From Clostridiales bacterium UBA2432 (lineage in GTDB: Bacteria; Bacillota; Clostridia; Lachnospirales; Vallitaleaceae), in NCBI GenBank assembly GCA_002342805.1, contig DDQW01000036.1, positions 8,014-72,013 of the forward strand: DNA of 64,000 nucleotides. Reading direction: 5' to 3'. Made by a program: the position numbers and the translations under genes. The notes beneath the pieces are model-generated. The model was not told the origin of the DNA. It ran no database searches and saw only the letters and a list, made by a program, of their open reading frames with translations. This document shows positions 36,401-45,438 of the stretch, one piece after another (the first letter of the stretch is position 1; every line of letters begins with the position of its first letter).

Positions 36401-36571
36401 AAGCACAGAAAAGTTGATTGGTATGATAATTCAGATGTTCACAAGTTAATAACTAAGGAGATTGATGATTTACTTTATGAAGTGAAGAAAAAATATTTTC
36501 CAAGTATGACTTTCAAACAAATTGATGCCATGATTGAGAATATTAAAACCGTAGCTCTTAGAAGATATTAG
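33422..36571 (+). CDS. hsdR: Type I restriction endonuclease subunit R
   Basis: The 1049-residue motor and nuclease subunit. The N-terminal nuclease core is seen as RPDIVTF...GVIECKK (about residues 150-168). The helicase part has Walker A HTQGSGKS (near 313), the DEAH-like LIDESHRTQYG (near 412) and LGFTGTPL. The full length and intact motifs suggest an active enzyme. A GGGGAG site precedes the ATG. Confidence 0.97.
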   Translation: MSTAYDEINISQIPALEVLERIGYIIIPPEQAEKMRGNLYNVILKEVLYERLNEINGFEYRGQLYKFSEKNIQQALLDIDEALTDGLIKTNEKIFDSLVYGRSYPENLSEMDGTKSFNLNYIDWEHPENNVYHVVEEFSVEREGGQGMIRPDIVTFINGIPFGVIECKKASISIAQGISQMLRNQGKEYSPQLFKFVQVVMSTNKNETQYATTGTPKKFWSVWKEDLESDEYKWFKDTLEKTVVARIPTIQDQNIISIFHPKRIIDIIRFFSIYDKNVKKIARYQQYFAIKEIIKTIEELDKNFNRQSGVIWHTQGSGKSLTMVMLARVILSELADSHPQVLVITDRVELDSQIHQTFNHSRLRAEKATSGRNLVELINSNGADIITSLVHKFDTASKHQEPIKSRNIFVLIDESHRTQYGELHIKMKKVFPNACYLGFTGTPLMKKDKSTMNKFGSRLIHKYTIKDGVEDGAIVPLLYEGRLVEQTVNRNAIDRRIEMITRNLDEKQAEELKNKWSRFEMIASSEQRIRLIADDIYTHYTKFYKNSYAKAMLATASKFDAIRYKDAFDEYGDLKTAIVVSPPDQREGYDEVDEEPKDRVLKSWNKMMEAYSDPAKYEEHIKSEFIDGDDLEMIIVVDKLLTGFDAPRASVLYVDKPMKEHTLLQAIARVNRLYEGKDFGLIIDYRGLIEELDSAMRMYSGAGLENFDGKDLEGALVDVISIVGKLREAYSNVVAIFKSVKNKEDKEEFEVLLAEEALRNDFYYELSQFGKYFGVALESEHVYNALGEEDIKLYKRELKFYQELRASVKLRYSDTIDHKEYEAKMRNLMDIYIAAEDIIQITAPVDILNEKEFEDELMRLGSPRSKADAIRTRMTKRISEKWDENPAYYKKFSERIEKIIAEYKNKRISEAEYLDKMREVMNNFRKGYSGTNYPDKIKNKPHAQAFYGVIKEVLEDTSYQEAAYTDRAAEETAIYGYENILATVASDIALVIEKHRKVDWYDNSDVHKLITKEIDDLLYEVKKKYFPSMTFKQIDAMIENIKTVALRRY

Positions 36572-36580
36572 GTGATTAAT

Positions 36581-37306
36581 ATGGAAAAACATAGTATTAT
36601 TTATGGTAGCAAAATCATTGAATTTGAATTAGAAAGAAAAAAGGTTAAGAACATTAACCTAAATGTAAGGCCGAATATGAGTATCATCGTATCAGCAAGT
36701 GAACAGGTGCCACTTGATTACATTTTAGATTTTGTTAAATCAAAAGCACCCTGGATTCTTAAAAACGTTGGATATTTTAAAGATGTACAACCTGAACATA
36801 CTGAAAAGAAAGTATATCTTAGTGGTGAGACATTTAAATATCTAGGTAAACAATATCGACTAAAGGTTTCAGAAACTGATGAAAAAGAAGGTGTCAAATA
36901 CTTTCGTGGATATATTTATCTATCCGTTAATAACAAAGAAGCCTATAACAAAAAGGAAAAGTTGATACAAGAGTGGTATCGAATAAAGGCCACTGAGAAA
37001 TTTCAAGAAAGTATAGAGCGAATGTTTCCATTCGTTGAAAAGTACGGCATTGTTAAACCGAAGGTACTAGTTAGAACCATGAAAGCAAGGTGGGGATCAT
37101 GCGCCCCTGAAAAGGAATATATCATGCTCAATAGCGAGTTGATAAAGGCGCCTAAACTATGCATTGATTATGTCGTATTACATGAGCTGGTTCACTTTAG
37201 ATATAGAAATCATGACAGTGATTTTTATGACTTTATGACAGCCTTGATGCCGGATTGGAAGCAAAGAAAAGAAATACTTGATGAAGAAGTTGTAAGGGAG
37301 TTGTAG
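36581..37306 (+). CDS. YgjP/DUF45-type zinc metallopeptidase-like protein
   Basis: A 241-residue protein with the zinc motif HELVHFRYRNHD near the C-terminus and the RWGSCA segment typical of this SprT-like family. The function of the family is poorly known. The ATG at 36581 has AGGTGA six bases upstream. It directly follows hsdR, and this family is often found next to type I hsdR genes, which suggests a maturation or control role in restriction. Confidence 0.9.
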   Translation: MEKHSIIYGSKIIEFELERKKVKNINLNVRPNMSIIVSASEQVPLDYILDFVKSKAPWILKNVGYFKDVQPEHTEKKVYLSGETFKYLGKQYRLKVSETDEKEGVKYFRGYIYLSVNNKEAYNKKEKLIQEWYRIKATEKFQESIERMFPFVEKYGIVKPKVLVRTMKARWGSCAPEKEYIMLNSELIKAPKLCIDYVVLHELVHFRYRNHDSDFYDFMTALMPDWKQRKEILDEEVVREL

Positions 37307-37358
37307 ACATTTACAATTTTCCGGCACTGATTATAACTGGGTTGTAAAAGGAGAAAAA

Positions 37359-37580
37359 ATGGCTGAAATAAAATATGATATAAAAGAAACAATTGGAATA
37401 CTTTCAGAAAATAGTAAAGGCTGGACAAAGGAACTAAACTTAATCAGCTGGAATGACAGAGAACCAAAGTATGATTTAAGAGATTGGGCACCTGAACATG
37501 AGAAGATGGGTAAAGGTTTAACGTTATCTTTGGATGAGCTGAAAGAACTTAAGAAGTTAATTGATAAAATGTCATTATAG
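37359..37580 (+). CDS. YdbC/PC4-family single-stranded nucleic-acid-binding protein
   Basis: A 73-residue protein matching the YdbC family (bacterial relatives of the coactivator PC4), with the conserved block SKGWTKELNLISWNDREPKYDLR and the end HEKMGKGLTL. Such proteins bind single-stranded DNA or RNA. AAGGAG precedes the ATG. It lies 52 bases after the metallopeptidase gene and may be the last gene of the island or a housekeeping neighbour. Confidence 0.9.
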   Translation: MAEIKYDIKETIGILSENSKGWTKELNLISWNDREPKYDLRDWAPEHEKMGKGLTLSLDELKELKKLIDKMSL

Positions 37581-37621
37581 GGGTGTTAAGAAGTATTTAG
37601 AAGAAATATAATTTCACGTTA

Positions 37622-37770
37622 TACAGAAAAAGTAGGTGCATCACGTCACATGGGAACCCCGGTCCTGGTATTCTTTGGGACTATCTTGCTGAATCGAACA
37701 GATTTAGTTAGATAGTCCCGAAGAGACTAGGACCGGCACTCCCACGATGCGATGCACCTACTTTTTCGTA
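37622..37770. repeat. Long imperfect hairpin element H3 (about 150 bp)
   Basis: A 17-bp perfect outer stem (37626-37642 with 37751-37767), then TGGGA..CCGGTCCT against its partner (15 of 19), then a perfect GGGACTATC/GATAGTCCC stem and a small tip hairpin (CTGAATC/GATTTAG). The arms differ from H1 and H2, but the architecture is alike. It lies about 40 bases after the YdbC stop. The rest of this gap (37771-37905) holds only a possible -10 box (TATAAT at 37847). Confidence 0.75.
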
Positions 37771-37905
37771 TATTATGCTGAAATTCTATTTTCGTATTCT
37801 ATTTAAATTTTAATTGAATATTAAGAAACAATAAGACTTTATTCGTTATAATAAAGACTGTGCTTAATGAATAGAAGGATGAAGAGGAATGAGAAGGAGT
37901 CTGTT

Positions 37906-40416
37906 ATGCAAAGAAAAATTATTTTTCAAGTGGTGTTTTTAGCTATGCTTCTCGTAATGATAACGGGATGTCAGAAGAAGGAAGCAAATCTTGAAGTGGA
38001 TGTAGAGATTGGTTATGATCAAGTGGTCAAAATTTCAGAAGGTAATCCATTAAGTTTAACCATGAAAAACTTAGGGGAAGCAGTCGAGGGTGAGATTCAG
38101 ATTGATATTGCAACCGATGGACAAGAGCAAATTGTTCTTGCAGTACCTTTTGATATTAGCCAAGGTGCAGAAAAAGTGTTTGACCTTCATATACCGATAT
38201 ATACTGTACAGAAAAAGTTTCCCATTCGAATTGTTGTCGAAAATGCGACTGTCTATGAAGACGAGGTAACCGTGCGACAATTTTTATCACCGGAACGTGC
38301 AGTTGTCGGTGTGATTACAGACCAACCGGACCAATATCGTTTTTTTAATCAGATGGAGTTATCTCCCCATATTCGAGATGAAGAACGCCATGCTTATGAA
38401 CGAGCTACTGTAGAGCAAGCAGCGATACCAGCCGAGTCGGTGCATCCACATATCATTTATTTTGATTCAGTACAAGCATTTAACGATAAAGAAGCTCTAT
38501 CCTTTTTTGATTACATATATATGGGAAATACAAGTAACTTAGGTTTTAGTCAAGAGATTGAAACAAATGTTATTCATTGGATACAAGAAGGCAATACTTT
38601 TTTTATTGAAACAGGTGCAAACTATCAACGGTCCATGAATCAACTTCCGGAATCTCTAAAACAGGTCAATTTTTCTGAAGTGCGTGAAGAAACCTTGGAT
38701 TTTACCGGTTCTGATTTGCCTTTTGTTGGCCAAGCAAATTTGGCCTATGGAGACATGTTACGTCAAGATATAAGCCTTATTCAGGAAAATGATAAGGTTT
38801 TAGGCTATGCAGAACGTCTTGGTGCAGGTCGTTTGATTACTTTAAGTGTGGATTTAAGTGCCAAGCCGATAGCAACGTGGAACGCGGAGGGGCTACTTTT
38901 ATCCCATTTGATGAATCTATTAGACGTAAAAGCAGAGATGATACAAGGTCAAATGGATTATTATGGGAATAATTCCTATCAATTACGCTATATTCCCATG
39001 GAAAAACAACCACCGTATGGGTTGATGGCTTTAATTCTAGGGATCTATAGTATTCTTGTCGGACCGATTACCTATTACGTATTAAAACGGAAAGACCGAC
39101 GTGATTTGATGTGGATTGCGGTTCCGGCAATGGCTATTACATGTGTGACCCTTATTTATCTCCTTGGTTTTATGACACGCTATGACAAGCCCATCAGCAA
39201 TAGCATATCCGAAATCAACTATCATCAGGGCCAACACTTCTTAGAAATCAACAGTGAAATTGCCCTGTTCAATAATAACAATAATCAAATGACCGTTTCT
39301 TGGGATTCAGATGAAAGCTTTATGATTACGTCATTAAATAATTCAAACTACTATGGAGAAACTCGTGAAAATAAACAAACAAAAGGAAAACTTTTTTTAG
39401 GAACAAGAGCCTATTATGAATCTTATGATACAACACTTTGGGAGCCGACCTATGCAACAGGTAAAAAGATTGTGCCCATTGAAAAACAAGAAATTGACGA
39501 GACTGCCCAAATTGGTATCTTTGACGAACGTGTTGAATTTACAGTCACCAATCCGACGCCGATACGCTTAGAATATACAGTGGCTGTATGGGGCGATCAA
39601 CTTTATGAAATCGGAACCCTTGAGCCCTATGGTCAGAAAACAATATCCGGCCAAGGCCAAAAAGATGTGTATCAGTATCTTGAACAAACCTATCAAATGA
39701 GTCAGTTTTATCAAAATCCAGGAGCTTATTCATCCCAACTGCGCAATGATGTGTCCTTTTTAGAAGAACATTTATATCGAACGTATGAGAAAAATAGAAA
39801 TATCTCGACAGACCAAATGGTTCTCATTGGTCTCAACAAGGACGAAGTTGGATATGCCATACAGATTAATGACAAAGACCTTGAGGAGTATTCACGAAAT
39901 ATTGTGGCCTTGAATGTGGATTATCACTTTGATTTTGGAGATCAAGTAGATTTACCTTATGGATTTTTTCAGGCAAGTATTGACGTGGAACGCCATGGCT
40001 ACATAGAAGAAGCTTATAGTTATATGGATGGTCAATATGAAACCATCGACTTATATGAAGCAGAAAAAGTCTATTATACATGGCAATTGCCGGATGGACT
40101 TTCTGCAGATAAGGTCAAACTAAAGCTGGAAGAACTGTATACAAATGAAGCCTATTATAACAAATTAAGGAACAATTTAGGCCAGACTTCGTCTAAAGGG
40201 GAAGCGGTGGATATTTTAATTAAGAATATGCAAACACAGGAGTGGGAGCCTATTGAGGCTTCTGTAGATACGGTTGACCTTGATGTATCGAAGTACCTAT
40301 CAACAGACAATGAAGTATCTGTCTGTTATGATATGACCGGTCTAAATCGCATGAGTCGAGATTATATCATGATAGTGCCGGGCATTGGTATAGAAGGAGG
40401 TGTTGTCAATGATTAA
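37906..40416 (+). CDS. Lipoprotein/membrane protein heading the MoxR-VWA operon
   Basis: An 836-residue protein I do not recognise by name. It begins with a lipoprotein signal (Cys22 in MITGC), followed by a large extracellular part, two membrane segments near residues 380-430 and a long C-terminal extracellular part. AAGGAG lies six bases before the ATG. It overlaps the next gene, an ABC ATPase, by 8 bases. Its position suggests it works with the ABC-2 exporter at the cell surface. Confidence 0.8.
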   Translation: MQRKIIFQVVFLAMLLVMITGCQKKEANLEVDVEIGYDQVVKISEGNPLSLTMKNLGEAVEGEIQIDIATDGQEQIVLAVPFDISQGAEKVFDLHIPIYTVQKKFPIRIVVENATVYEDEVTVRQFLSPERAVVGVITDQPDQYRFFNQMELSPHIRDEERHAYERATVEQAAIPAESVHPHIIYFDSVQAFNDKEALSFFDYIYMGNTSNLGFSQEIETNVIHWIQEGNTFFIETGANYQRSMNQLPESLKQVNFSEVREETLDFTGSDLPFVGQANLAYGDMLRQDISLIQENDKVLGYAERLGAGRLITLSVDLSAKPIATWNAEGLLLSHLMNLLDVKAEMIQGQMDYYGNNSYQLRYIPMEKQPPYGLMALILGIYSILVGPITYYVLKRKDRRDLMWIAVPAMAITCVTLIYLLGFMTRYDKPISNSISEINYHQGQHFLEINSEIALFNNNNNQMTVSWDSDESFMITSLNNSNYYGETRENKQTKGKLFLGTRAYYESYDTTLWEPTYATGKKIVPIEKQEIDETAQIGIFDERVEFTVTNPTPIRLEYTVAVWGDQLYEIGTLEPYGQKTISGQGQKDVYQYLEQTYQMSQFYQNPGAYSSQLRNDVSFLEEHLYRTYEKNRNISTDQMVLIGLNKDEVGYAIQINDKDLEEYSRNIVALNVDYHFDFGDQVDLPYGFFQASIDVERHGYIEEAYSYMDGQYETIDLYEAEKVYYTWQLPDGLSADKVKLKLEELYTNEAYYNKLRNNLGQTSSKGEAVDILIKNMQTQEWEPIEASVDTVDLDVSKYLSTDNEVSVCYDMTGLNRMSRDYIMIVPGIGIEGGVVND

Positions 40417-41338
40417 GGTAGAGAACTTAAAAAAATGTTATGGGAGCTTTACCGCGGTTGATGACTTATCCTTTCACATTGAAAAAGGCGAAATATTTGG
40501 CTTTGTCGGTTCGAACGGAGCGGGTAAAACGACAACAATGAAGATTGCGGCAGGTTTAATGGAACCGACAGCAGGCACCATATATATTGATGGACTAGAT
40601 ATCAAGAAAAACCGAAATGAAGCAAAGAAAAAACTTGGCTATATGCCGGATTTTTTTGGTGTCTATGATGATTTAAAGGTTATAGAGTATATGAATTTTT
40701 ACTGTGGGATCCATGGAATCCCTCCAAAAAAAAGAGATAGCATTATACAACCCTTAATTGAGCTTGTAAACCTTGAGGATAAAAAAGAATTTTATGTCGA
40801 TGCCTTATCTAGAGGAATGAAACAGCGATTATGCTTAGCAAGAGCTTTAATACATGATCCGGAAGTGCTTATTTTAGATGAACCGGCATCAGGATTAGAC
40901 CCACGTGCGCGCGTCGAATTTCGCCAGATTTTATTTACCCTGCGTGAGATGAAAAAGACCGTTCTTATTAGTTCGCATATATTATTGGAGCTTGCAGAGA
41001 TTTGCACCACAATCGGTATTATCAATCGAGGAAAAATGGTGGTCAAAGGGAGTGTGTCAGACATCCAGAAGCAGTTATCCCATTTGAACAGGATTAAGCT
41101 TAAGGTCGTATCCGATTTGGACGCAACTGTTTTGCGATTAAAAGAGTATCCAAACATAAGTAATATCAATATAGTCAATGGATGCATTGAATTTTCCTAC
41201 AGTGGAAGTGATGAGGATAAATCGATTCTGCTTCGACGTCTTGTTGAAGAAAAACTACCCATATATCACTTTGAAGAAGCGGGTGGAAGTTTAGAATCCA
41301 TCTTTATGCAGTTAACTGAGGAGGTACAAGATGCTTAA
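40409..41338 (+). CDS. ABC-2 type transporter ATP-binding protein
   Basis: An ATPase of about 309 residues with Walker A GSNGAGKTT, the signature LSRGMKQRLCLARAL, Walker B LILDEPASGLDP and an H-loop (ISSHILLE). This is the form paired with ABC-2 permeases that move envelope parts or solutes outward. The ATG at 40409 has AAGGAGG eight bases upstream. It overlaps the permease gene by 8 bases. Confidence 0.93.
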   Translation: MIKVENLKKCYGSFTAVDDLSFHIEKGEIFGFVGSNGAGKTTTMKIAAGLMEPTAGTIYIDGLDIKKNRNEAKKKLGYMPDFFGVYDDLKVIEYMNFYCGIHGIPPKKRDSIIQPLIELVNLEDKKEFYVDALSRGMKQRLCLARALIHDPEVLILDEPASGLDPRARVEFRQILFTLREMKKTVLISSHILLELAEICTTIGIINRGKMVVKGSVSDIQKQLSHLNRIKLKVVSDLDATVLRLKEYPNISNINIVNGCIEFSYSGSDEDKSILLRRLVEEKLPIYHFEEAGGSLESIFMQLTEEVQDA

Positions 41339-42188
41339 TCCCATATTAGAACGAGAACTAAAAACACGGATGCGAACATGGAAAACGCCCATATTATTGA
41401 CCGTCTATTTACTTCTTATCGGAATGATTCTTACCTTGATTTTATTATCCTCAAATGTAACCTATGGGTATCGTTCACAAGGATTTGATCCCAGTATTAT
41501 ATCTACAGTGTATGATGTATTAGTCATTTTTCAGATGATTCTTCTGATGTTGATTATCCCTGTATTTACAGCAACGGCAATCTCGGGTGAACGGGAACGA
41601 CAGACATTAGATTTAATGCTTTGTACGGATATATCCCCTTGGAAAATTCTCTTTGGTAAGATTAGCGCGGCCTTAACATTTATTTTACTGATCATCTTTG
41701 CATCAATACCCTTTATCAGTATTATTATGTTGTTTGGCGGGGTATCTATATTTGATATTTTAAAGGTTGTTCTCTATTATATGGCTGCCGCCTTTATGCT
41801 ATCAACAGTGGGCATTTTTGCAACCACACATTTTAAGCGAAATATTACAGCGATTATGATGAGCTATGTTATTTTGGGTTTTATATATTTCATACCGGTC
41901 GTTCTTATGATTATAATCTCGATTGTTACACAGGTTGCCAATATGCAAGGACTCAATGACTTTTTTGAAAAATATGTTTATGAAATTGTTGCCATACTTT
42001 TTGGAGCGAATCCTGGCTTTGGCTTATTATCCTTATTAAACAATGATCCATTTGAGATTGCATATTTGATGATTAGTCGCCAAACCTTTTTATCACAGTT
42101 ACCAACCTGGGTCATATCCCTTGTTTATTTTGCAATCATTAGTAGCATTGCTTTGCTGCTATCTAAACGTAAGCTATCAAAGAGGTGA
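41331..42188 (+). CDS. ABC-2 type transporter permease
   Basis: A 285-residue membrane protein with about six segments and the early ATAISGERERQTLDLML motif common to ABC-2 permeases. AGGAGG precedes the ATG, which overlaps the ATPase gene. The substrate is unknown. Confidence 0.9.
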   Translation: MLNPILERELKTRMRTWKTPILLTVYLLLIGMILTLILLSSNVTYGYRSQGFDPSIISTVYDVLVIFQMILLMLIIPVFTATAISGERERQTLDLMLCTDISPWKILFGKISAALTFILLIIFASIPFISIIMLFGGVSIFDILKVVLYYMAAAFMLSTVGIFATTHFKRNITAIMMSYVILGFIYFIPVVLMIIISIVTQVANMQGLNDFFEKYVYEIVAILFGANPGFGLLSLLNNDPFEIAYLMISRQTFLSQLPTWVISLVYFAIISSIALLLSKRKLSKR

Positions 42189-42192
42189 TTAG

Positions 42193-43578
42193 ATGCTTGC
42201 TAAAAAAATAAAAGCATATATACGTCCCATTCGTAGAAAGCTATTTTTTGAACGCGTGATTAAGGTGTTTAGTTGGCTTCTTGTGACCGGACTCGCTGTG
42301 AGTTTAGCGGTCACGATTGTAAGCCGCTTTATAGCTATTCCATACTTAATACGATGGATAAGCTACATTGGCTTAGGGACCTTATCATTAACCCTATTTT
42401 GGAGCTTCTGGTTGTACCCGTCGCTTGCTGTGGGTGTTAAACTGACAGACCATTTAGGCATGAAAGAGCGCTTAATGACAGCCTTGGAATTTGAAGGTGT
42501 GGATGAAGAGAGTACTCGGATTCAACGGGAAGATACCCTTCGTCGCATTGAAAATGTAGAGAGTCGTCCGACCTATTCCATGTCCTTTCATCGTCGCCCA
42601 TGGATGATTAGTGGTATCTTGCTTCTTTGTGTGTTTGGCGTGGCCATGATTCAAACCGAAAAATCGGACCAGGCCAGAAGTATTGAGGCGCTACAGGAAA
42701 AAATTGCCCAAGAGACACCATGGATTGAAGAAAAGTTAGAAGACGACCTTCTTGAAGAGCTTTCAGACCAAGAAAATCAGGAATTGTTAGCCAAGGAAAA
42801 GGCTATTGACGATATTTTAGAAGCCTTAAAAGAAAATATAGAAAAGGCAAAAACAGAAGAAGAAGCCTTGAAAGAACTGGCAATGGCTAAAAACGCATTA
42901 AAGGATATTGAAGAAGAACTTATGGAAGCCATTGAAGCGCTAAGTATGGACGAGATGAGTGACCTGACTGAGACCCAAGCCAGTGAAATGATGGAAGCCA
43001 TGGGTGCAACATTTTCTGAGATGGAAGCGTCGATTAATTCCAGTGGTCAAACTCTTGCGACAAAACCTAGCATCAGCCAGATGGCTTTTGCCGGTGAACC
43101 AGGTATGGGAACAGAAGCGGGAGAAAATAGCGAAGGGATGGCGGGCGCTGGTATGAACCCGGCTGAAGGTGAAAGCCAAGGAGAAGGGCCAGGCCAAGGT
43201 CAAGGAGAAGGCCAAGGGACCGGATCCTCGCCAACAGGTTCAACGAATGAAGCTGAGGAATTACAAGAAGGTGCTAGCCCTCAAGGTGGTCATCATGACG
43301 GTGCAGACCCCAAAGAAGGTCTGTATGAATCCCTGTATCCTCCGGAACGCTTAGGTGGAGAGACTGACCCAAGCTTTATTCAAGGAGACAATCAAAAAGA
43401 AGGCGAACGGACATATAGCGAAGTACAAGGCATGCCCTCAGAAGCTGGTGAGTTTGTGCCTTATTCAGAGATATTGAGTCAATACAGTAATGACGCATCT
43501 ATGCGTATCGATCAAGTTCAGGTTCCGCCGATTATGCGAAATTTGGTAAAAGACTATTTTTCGAGTTTAAACGAATAG
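42193..43578 (+). CDS. Membrane-anchored coiled-coil protein with Gly/Gln-rich region
   Basis: A 461-residue protein with two membrane segments near the N-terminus and a third near residue 145. A long charged coiled coil (about 165-270) follows, then a low-complexity stretch rich in Gly, Glu and Gln (about 310-400). It has no family I can name. It lies between the ABC-2 permease and the MoxR ATPase and may be a client or scaffold of that ATPase. Confidence 0.75.
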   Translation: MLAKKIKAYIRPIRRKLFFERVIKVFSWLLVTGLAVSLAVTIVSRFIAIPYLIRWISYIGLGTLSLTLFWSFWLYPSLAVGVKLTDHLGMKERLMTALEFEGVDEESTRIQREDTLRRIENVESRPTYSMSFHRRPWMISGILLLCVFGVAMIQTEKSDQARSIEALQEKIAQETPWIEEKLEDDLLEELSDQENQELLAKEKAIDDILEALKENIEKAKTEEEALKELAMAKNALKDIEEELMEAIEALSMDEMSDLTETQASEMMEAMGATFSEMEASINSSGQTLATKPSISQMAFAGEPGMGTEAGENSEGMAGAGMNPAEGESQGEGPGQGQGEGQGTGSSPTGSTNEAEELQEGASPQGGHHDGADPKEGLYESLYPPERLGGETDPSFIQGDNQKEGERTYSEVQGMPSEAGEFVPYSEILSQYSNDASMRIDQVQVPPIMRNLVKDYFSSLNE

Positions 43579-43590
43579 AAGGAGTAGAGG

Positions 43591-44553
43591 ATGATTGAAT
43601 TAGAGCAAGTAAGTGAATGGAGCAACCGAATTATTAGCCAAGTATCAGCACATATTATTGGGCAAGAAGAATTGATTGAAGATACGGTGATTTGTTTAAT
43701 GGCCGGAGGAAATCTCTTATTAGAAGGTGTTCCGGGCTTGGGAAAGACACGACTGGTGTCCGTTTTGGGTCAGGTCCTTGGTCTAGAATTTAAGCGTATT
43801 CAGTTTACCCCGGATTTAATGCCGGCAGACATTACAGGAACCAACATATACAATCGCGACCGTAATCTGTTTGAATTTCAACAAGGTCCGGTGTTTTCAA
43901 ATATTGTTTTAGCCGATGAAATTAACCGTGCAACCCCTAAAACACAAGCAGCCATGCTTGAAGCCATGCAGGAAAAAACAGTAACGGTTGCAGGGCAAAC
44001 CTATATATTGCCAAAGCCTTATCTCGTTATGGCAACACAGAATCCGATTGAACAAGAAGGAACCTATCCTTTGCCGGAAGCTCAGATGGACCGTTTTATG
44101 TTTAAGCTAAATGTCTTGTTTCCAAGGGCAAAAGATCTAGCGGCGATTGTCAATCTGACCACAGGTGATCATGAACCCCAGGTTCAAACAGTAACAAATA
44201 GTGAAGAATTGATTGAAATACAACATATTGTTAAAACGGTGCCTGTGGCTCAAGCGGTATTGGATTACGCAATGCGTCTCATTGTCGCGAGCCATCCAGA
44301 TCAAGATATAGCGCCGGATATTATTCGTAAGTATGTGATTGCCGGAGCAAGTCCGAGAGGGGCCCAAGGCATTATAAACGCGGCTAGAGTACGTGCATTG
44401 ATAAAAGGACGTTATAATGTATCCTTTGAAGATATTAAAAGCATGGCAGAGCCAATTTTGCGTCATCGATTAACCTTAAACTTTGAAGCCGTGAGTGATG
44501 GTGTAACCGTTGAGCATATTATTCGAGAACTTGTAGGGGTGATTAAGGAATAA
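43591..44553 (+). CDS. MoxR family AAA+ ATPase
   Basis: A 320-residue AAA+ chaperone-like ATPase with Walker A GVPGLGKTR, Walker B VLADEINRATPKTQ and the sensor segment ATQNPIEQEGTYPLPEAQMDRFMF. MoxR proteins work with VWA-domain partners in assembly of membrane or metal-dependent complexes. GGAG precedes the ATG. The last base pair is shared with the DUF58 start (TAATGG). Confidence 0.96.
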   Translation: MIELEQVSEWSNRIISQVSAHIIGQEELIEDTVICLMAGGNLLLEGVPGLGKTRLVSVLGQVLGLEFKRIQFTPDLMPADITGTNIYNRDRNLFEFQQGPVFSNIVLADEINRATPKTQAAMLEAMQEKTVTVAGQTYILPKPYLVMATQNPIEQEGTYPLPEAQMDRFMFKLNVLFPRAKDLAAIVNLTTGDHEPQVQTVTNSEELIEIQHIVKTVPVAQAVLDYAMRLIVASHPDQDIAPDIIRKYVIAGASPRGAQGIINAARVRALIKGRYNVSFEDIKSMAEPILRHRLTLNFEAVSDGVTVEHIIRELVGVIKE

Positions 44554-45413
44554 TGGCAAAAGTAATTGATTCAGCATTCATGAATTTAGTTCAGCGGGTT
44601 CCTATGCATATCGAGCTAAAGCTTAAGAATAACCAGTTTGGATTCAAACGATCTTCCTCAAAAGGGAGTTCTGTGGAGTTTTCCGATTATCGTGAATATG
44701 TTCCGGGGGATGACTTTCGACGGATTGACTGGAATGCATTAGCTCGGTTTGAAAAAGTATTTATTAAACTGTTTATGGAAGAACAAGAATCCCCGGTAAC
44801 GATTTTTAGTGATCAAAGTAAATCCATGAATTTTGGAAGGAAACGTGAAGTCGGCATCAAAACGGCAGCGACCTTTGCCTATGCCGCATTGGCGGAATAT
44901 GACACCGTATCATCCATTACATTTAATGAAAAAATCGACCATTATCTCACCAATATTCGAGGAACAAAAGGCTTTACAAAAGTTGTAGAGCAACTTGAAA
45001 AAAAGGAATACATGGGCAATAGTCAACTTGAAAAAACAGTCTTTGCATGGCAAGCGCGATTTCGAAAAGGCATTACGGTGATTGTTTCGGATCTAATGTT
45101 TGATCATCAATTAGAACGTATTCTACCTATGTTACACTATCGCAAGCAAAAAGTTATCTTGTGCCATGTCTTATCTCGAGAAGAGATCGAACCTATGCTC
45201 GAAGTCAATGAACGCTTAATCGATAGTGAGACAAAGGAAGCTTATGATATTGATGCCGGTCTCGAGAGCAGTCAGATTTATGAAAAAGCCTATGAAAAAT
45301 ATATGCATGAAATTAAACGCCTTTGCAGTAAATATGGCGTGCACTATTTTCAACTTGTGGCGGAAGATGGGATTGAACCCTTGATACGACAAATGCTTCA
45401 AGTGAGAGAGTAA
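44553..45413 (+). CDS. DUF58 domain protein
   Basis: A 286-residue protein with the DUF58 hallmark EFSDYREYVPGDDFRRIDWN. DUF58 genes nearly always follow moxR, as here, with overlapping start and stop. A VWA-like fold is expected (FSDQSKSM). It is probably a partner of the MoxR ATPase. No signal peptide is seen. Confidence 0.94.
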   Translation: MAKVIDSAFMNLVQRVPMHIELKLKNNQFGFKRSSSKGSSVEFSDYREYVPGDDFRRIDWNALARFEKVFIKLFMEEQESPVTIFSDQSKSMNFGRKREVGIKTAATFAYAALAEYDTVSSITFNEKIDHYLTNIRGTKGFTKVVEQLEKKEYMGNSQLEKTVFAWQARFRKGITVIVSDLMFDHQLERILPMLHYRKQKVILCHVLSREEIEPMLEVNERLIDSETKEAYDIDAGLESSQIYEKAYEKYMHEIKRLCSKYGVHYFQLVAEDGIEPLIRQMLQVRE

Positions 45414-45438
45414 GTCAGTTGTGAAATGAGGAAATCAT

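Noticed and set aside
42193..43578. Gly/Gln repeats as a silk- or collagen-like surface protein
   Set aside because: The low-complexity stretch is short and lies behind membrane segments and a coiled coil, with no sorting signal.
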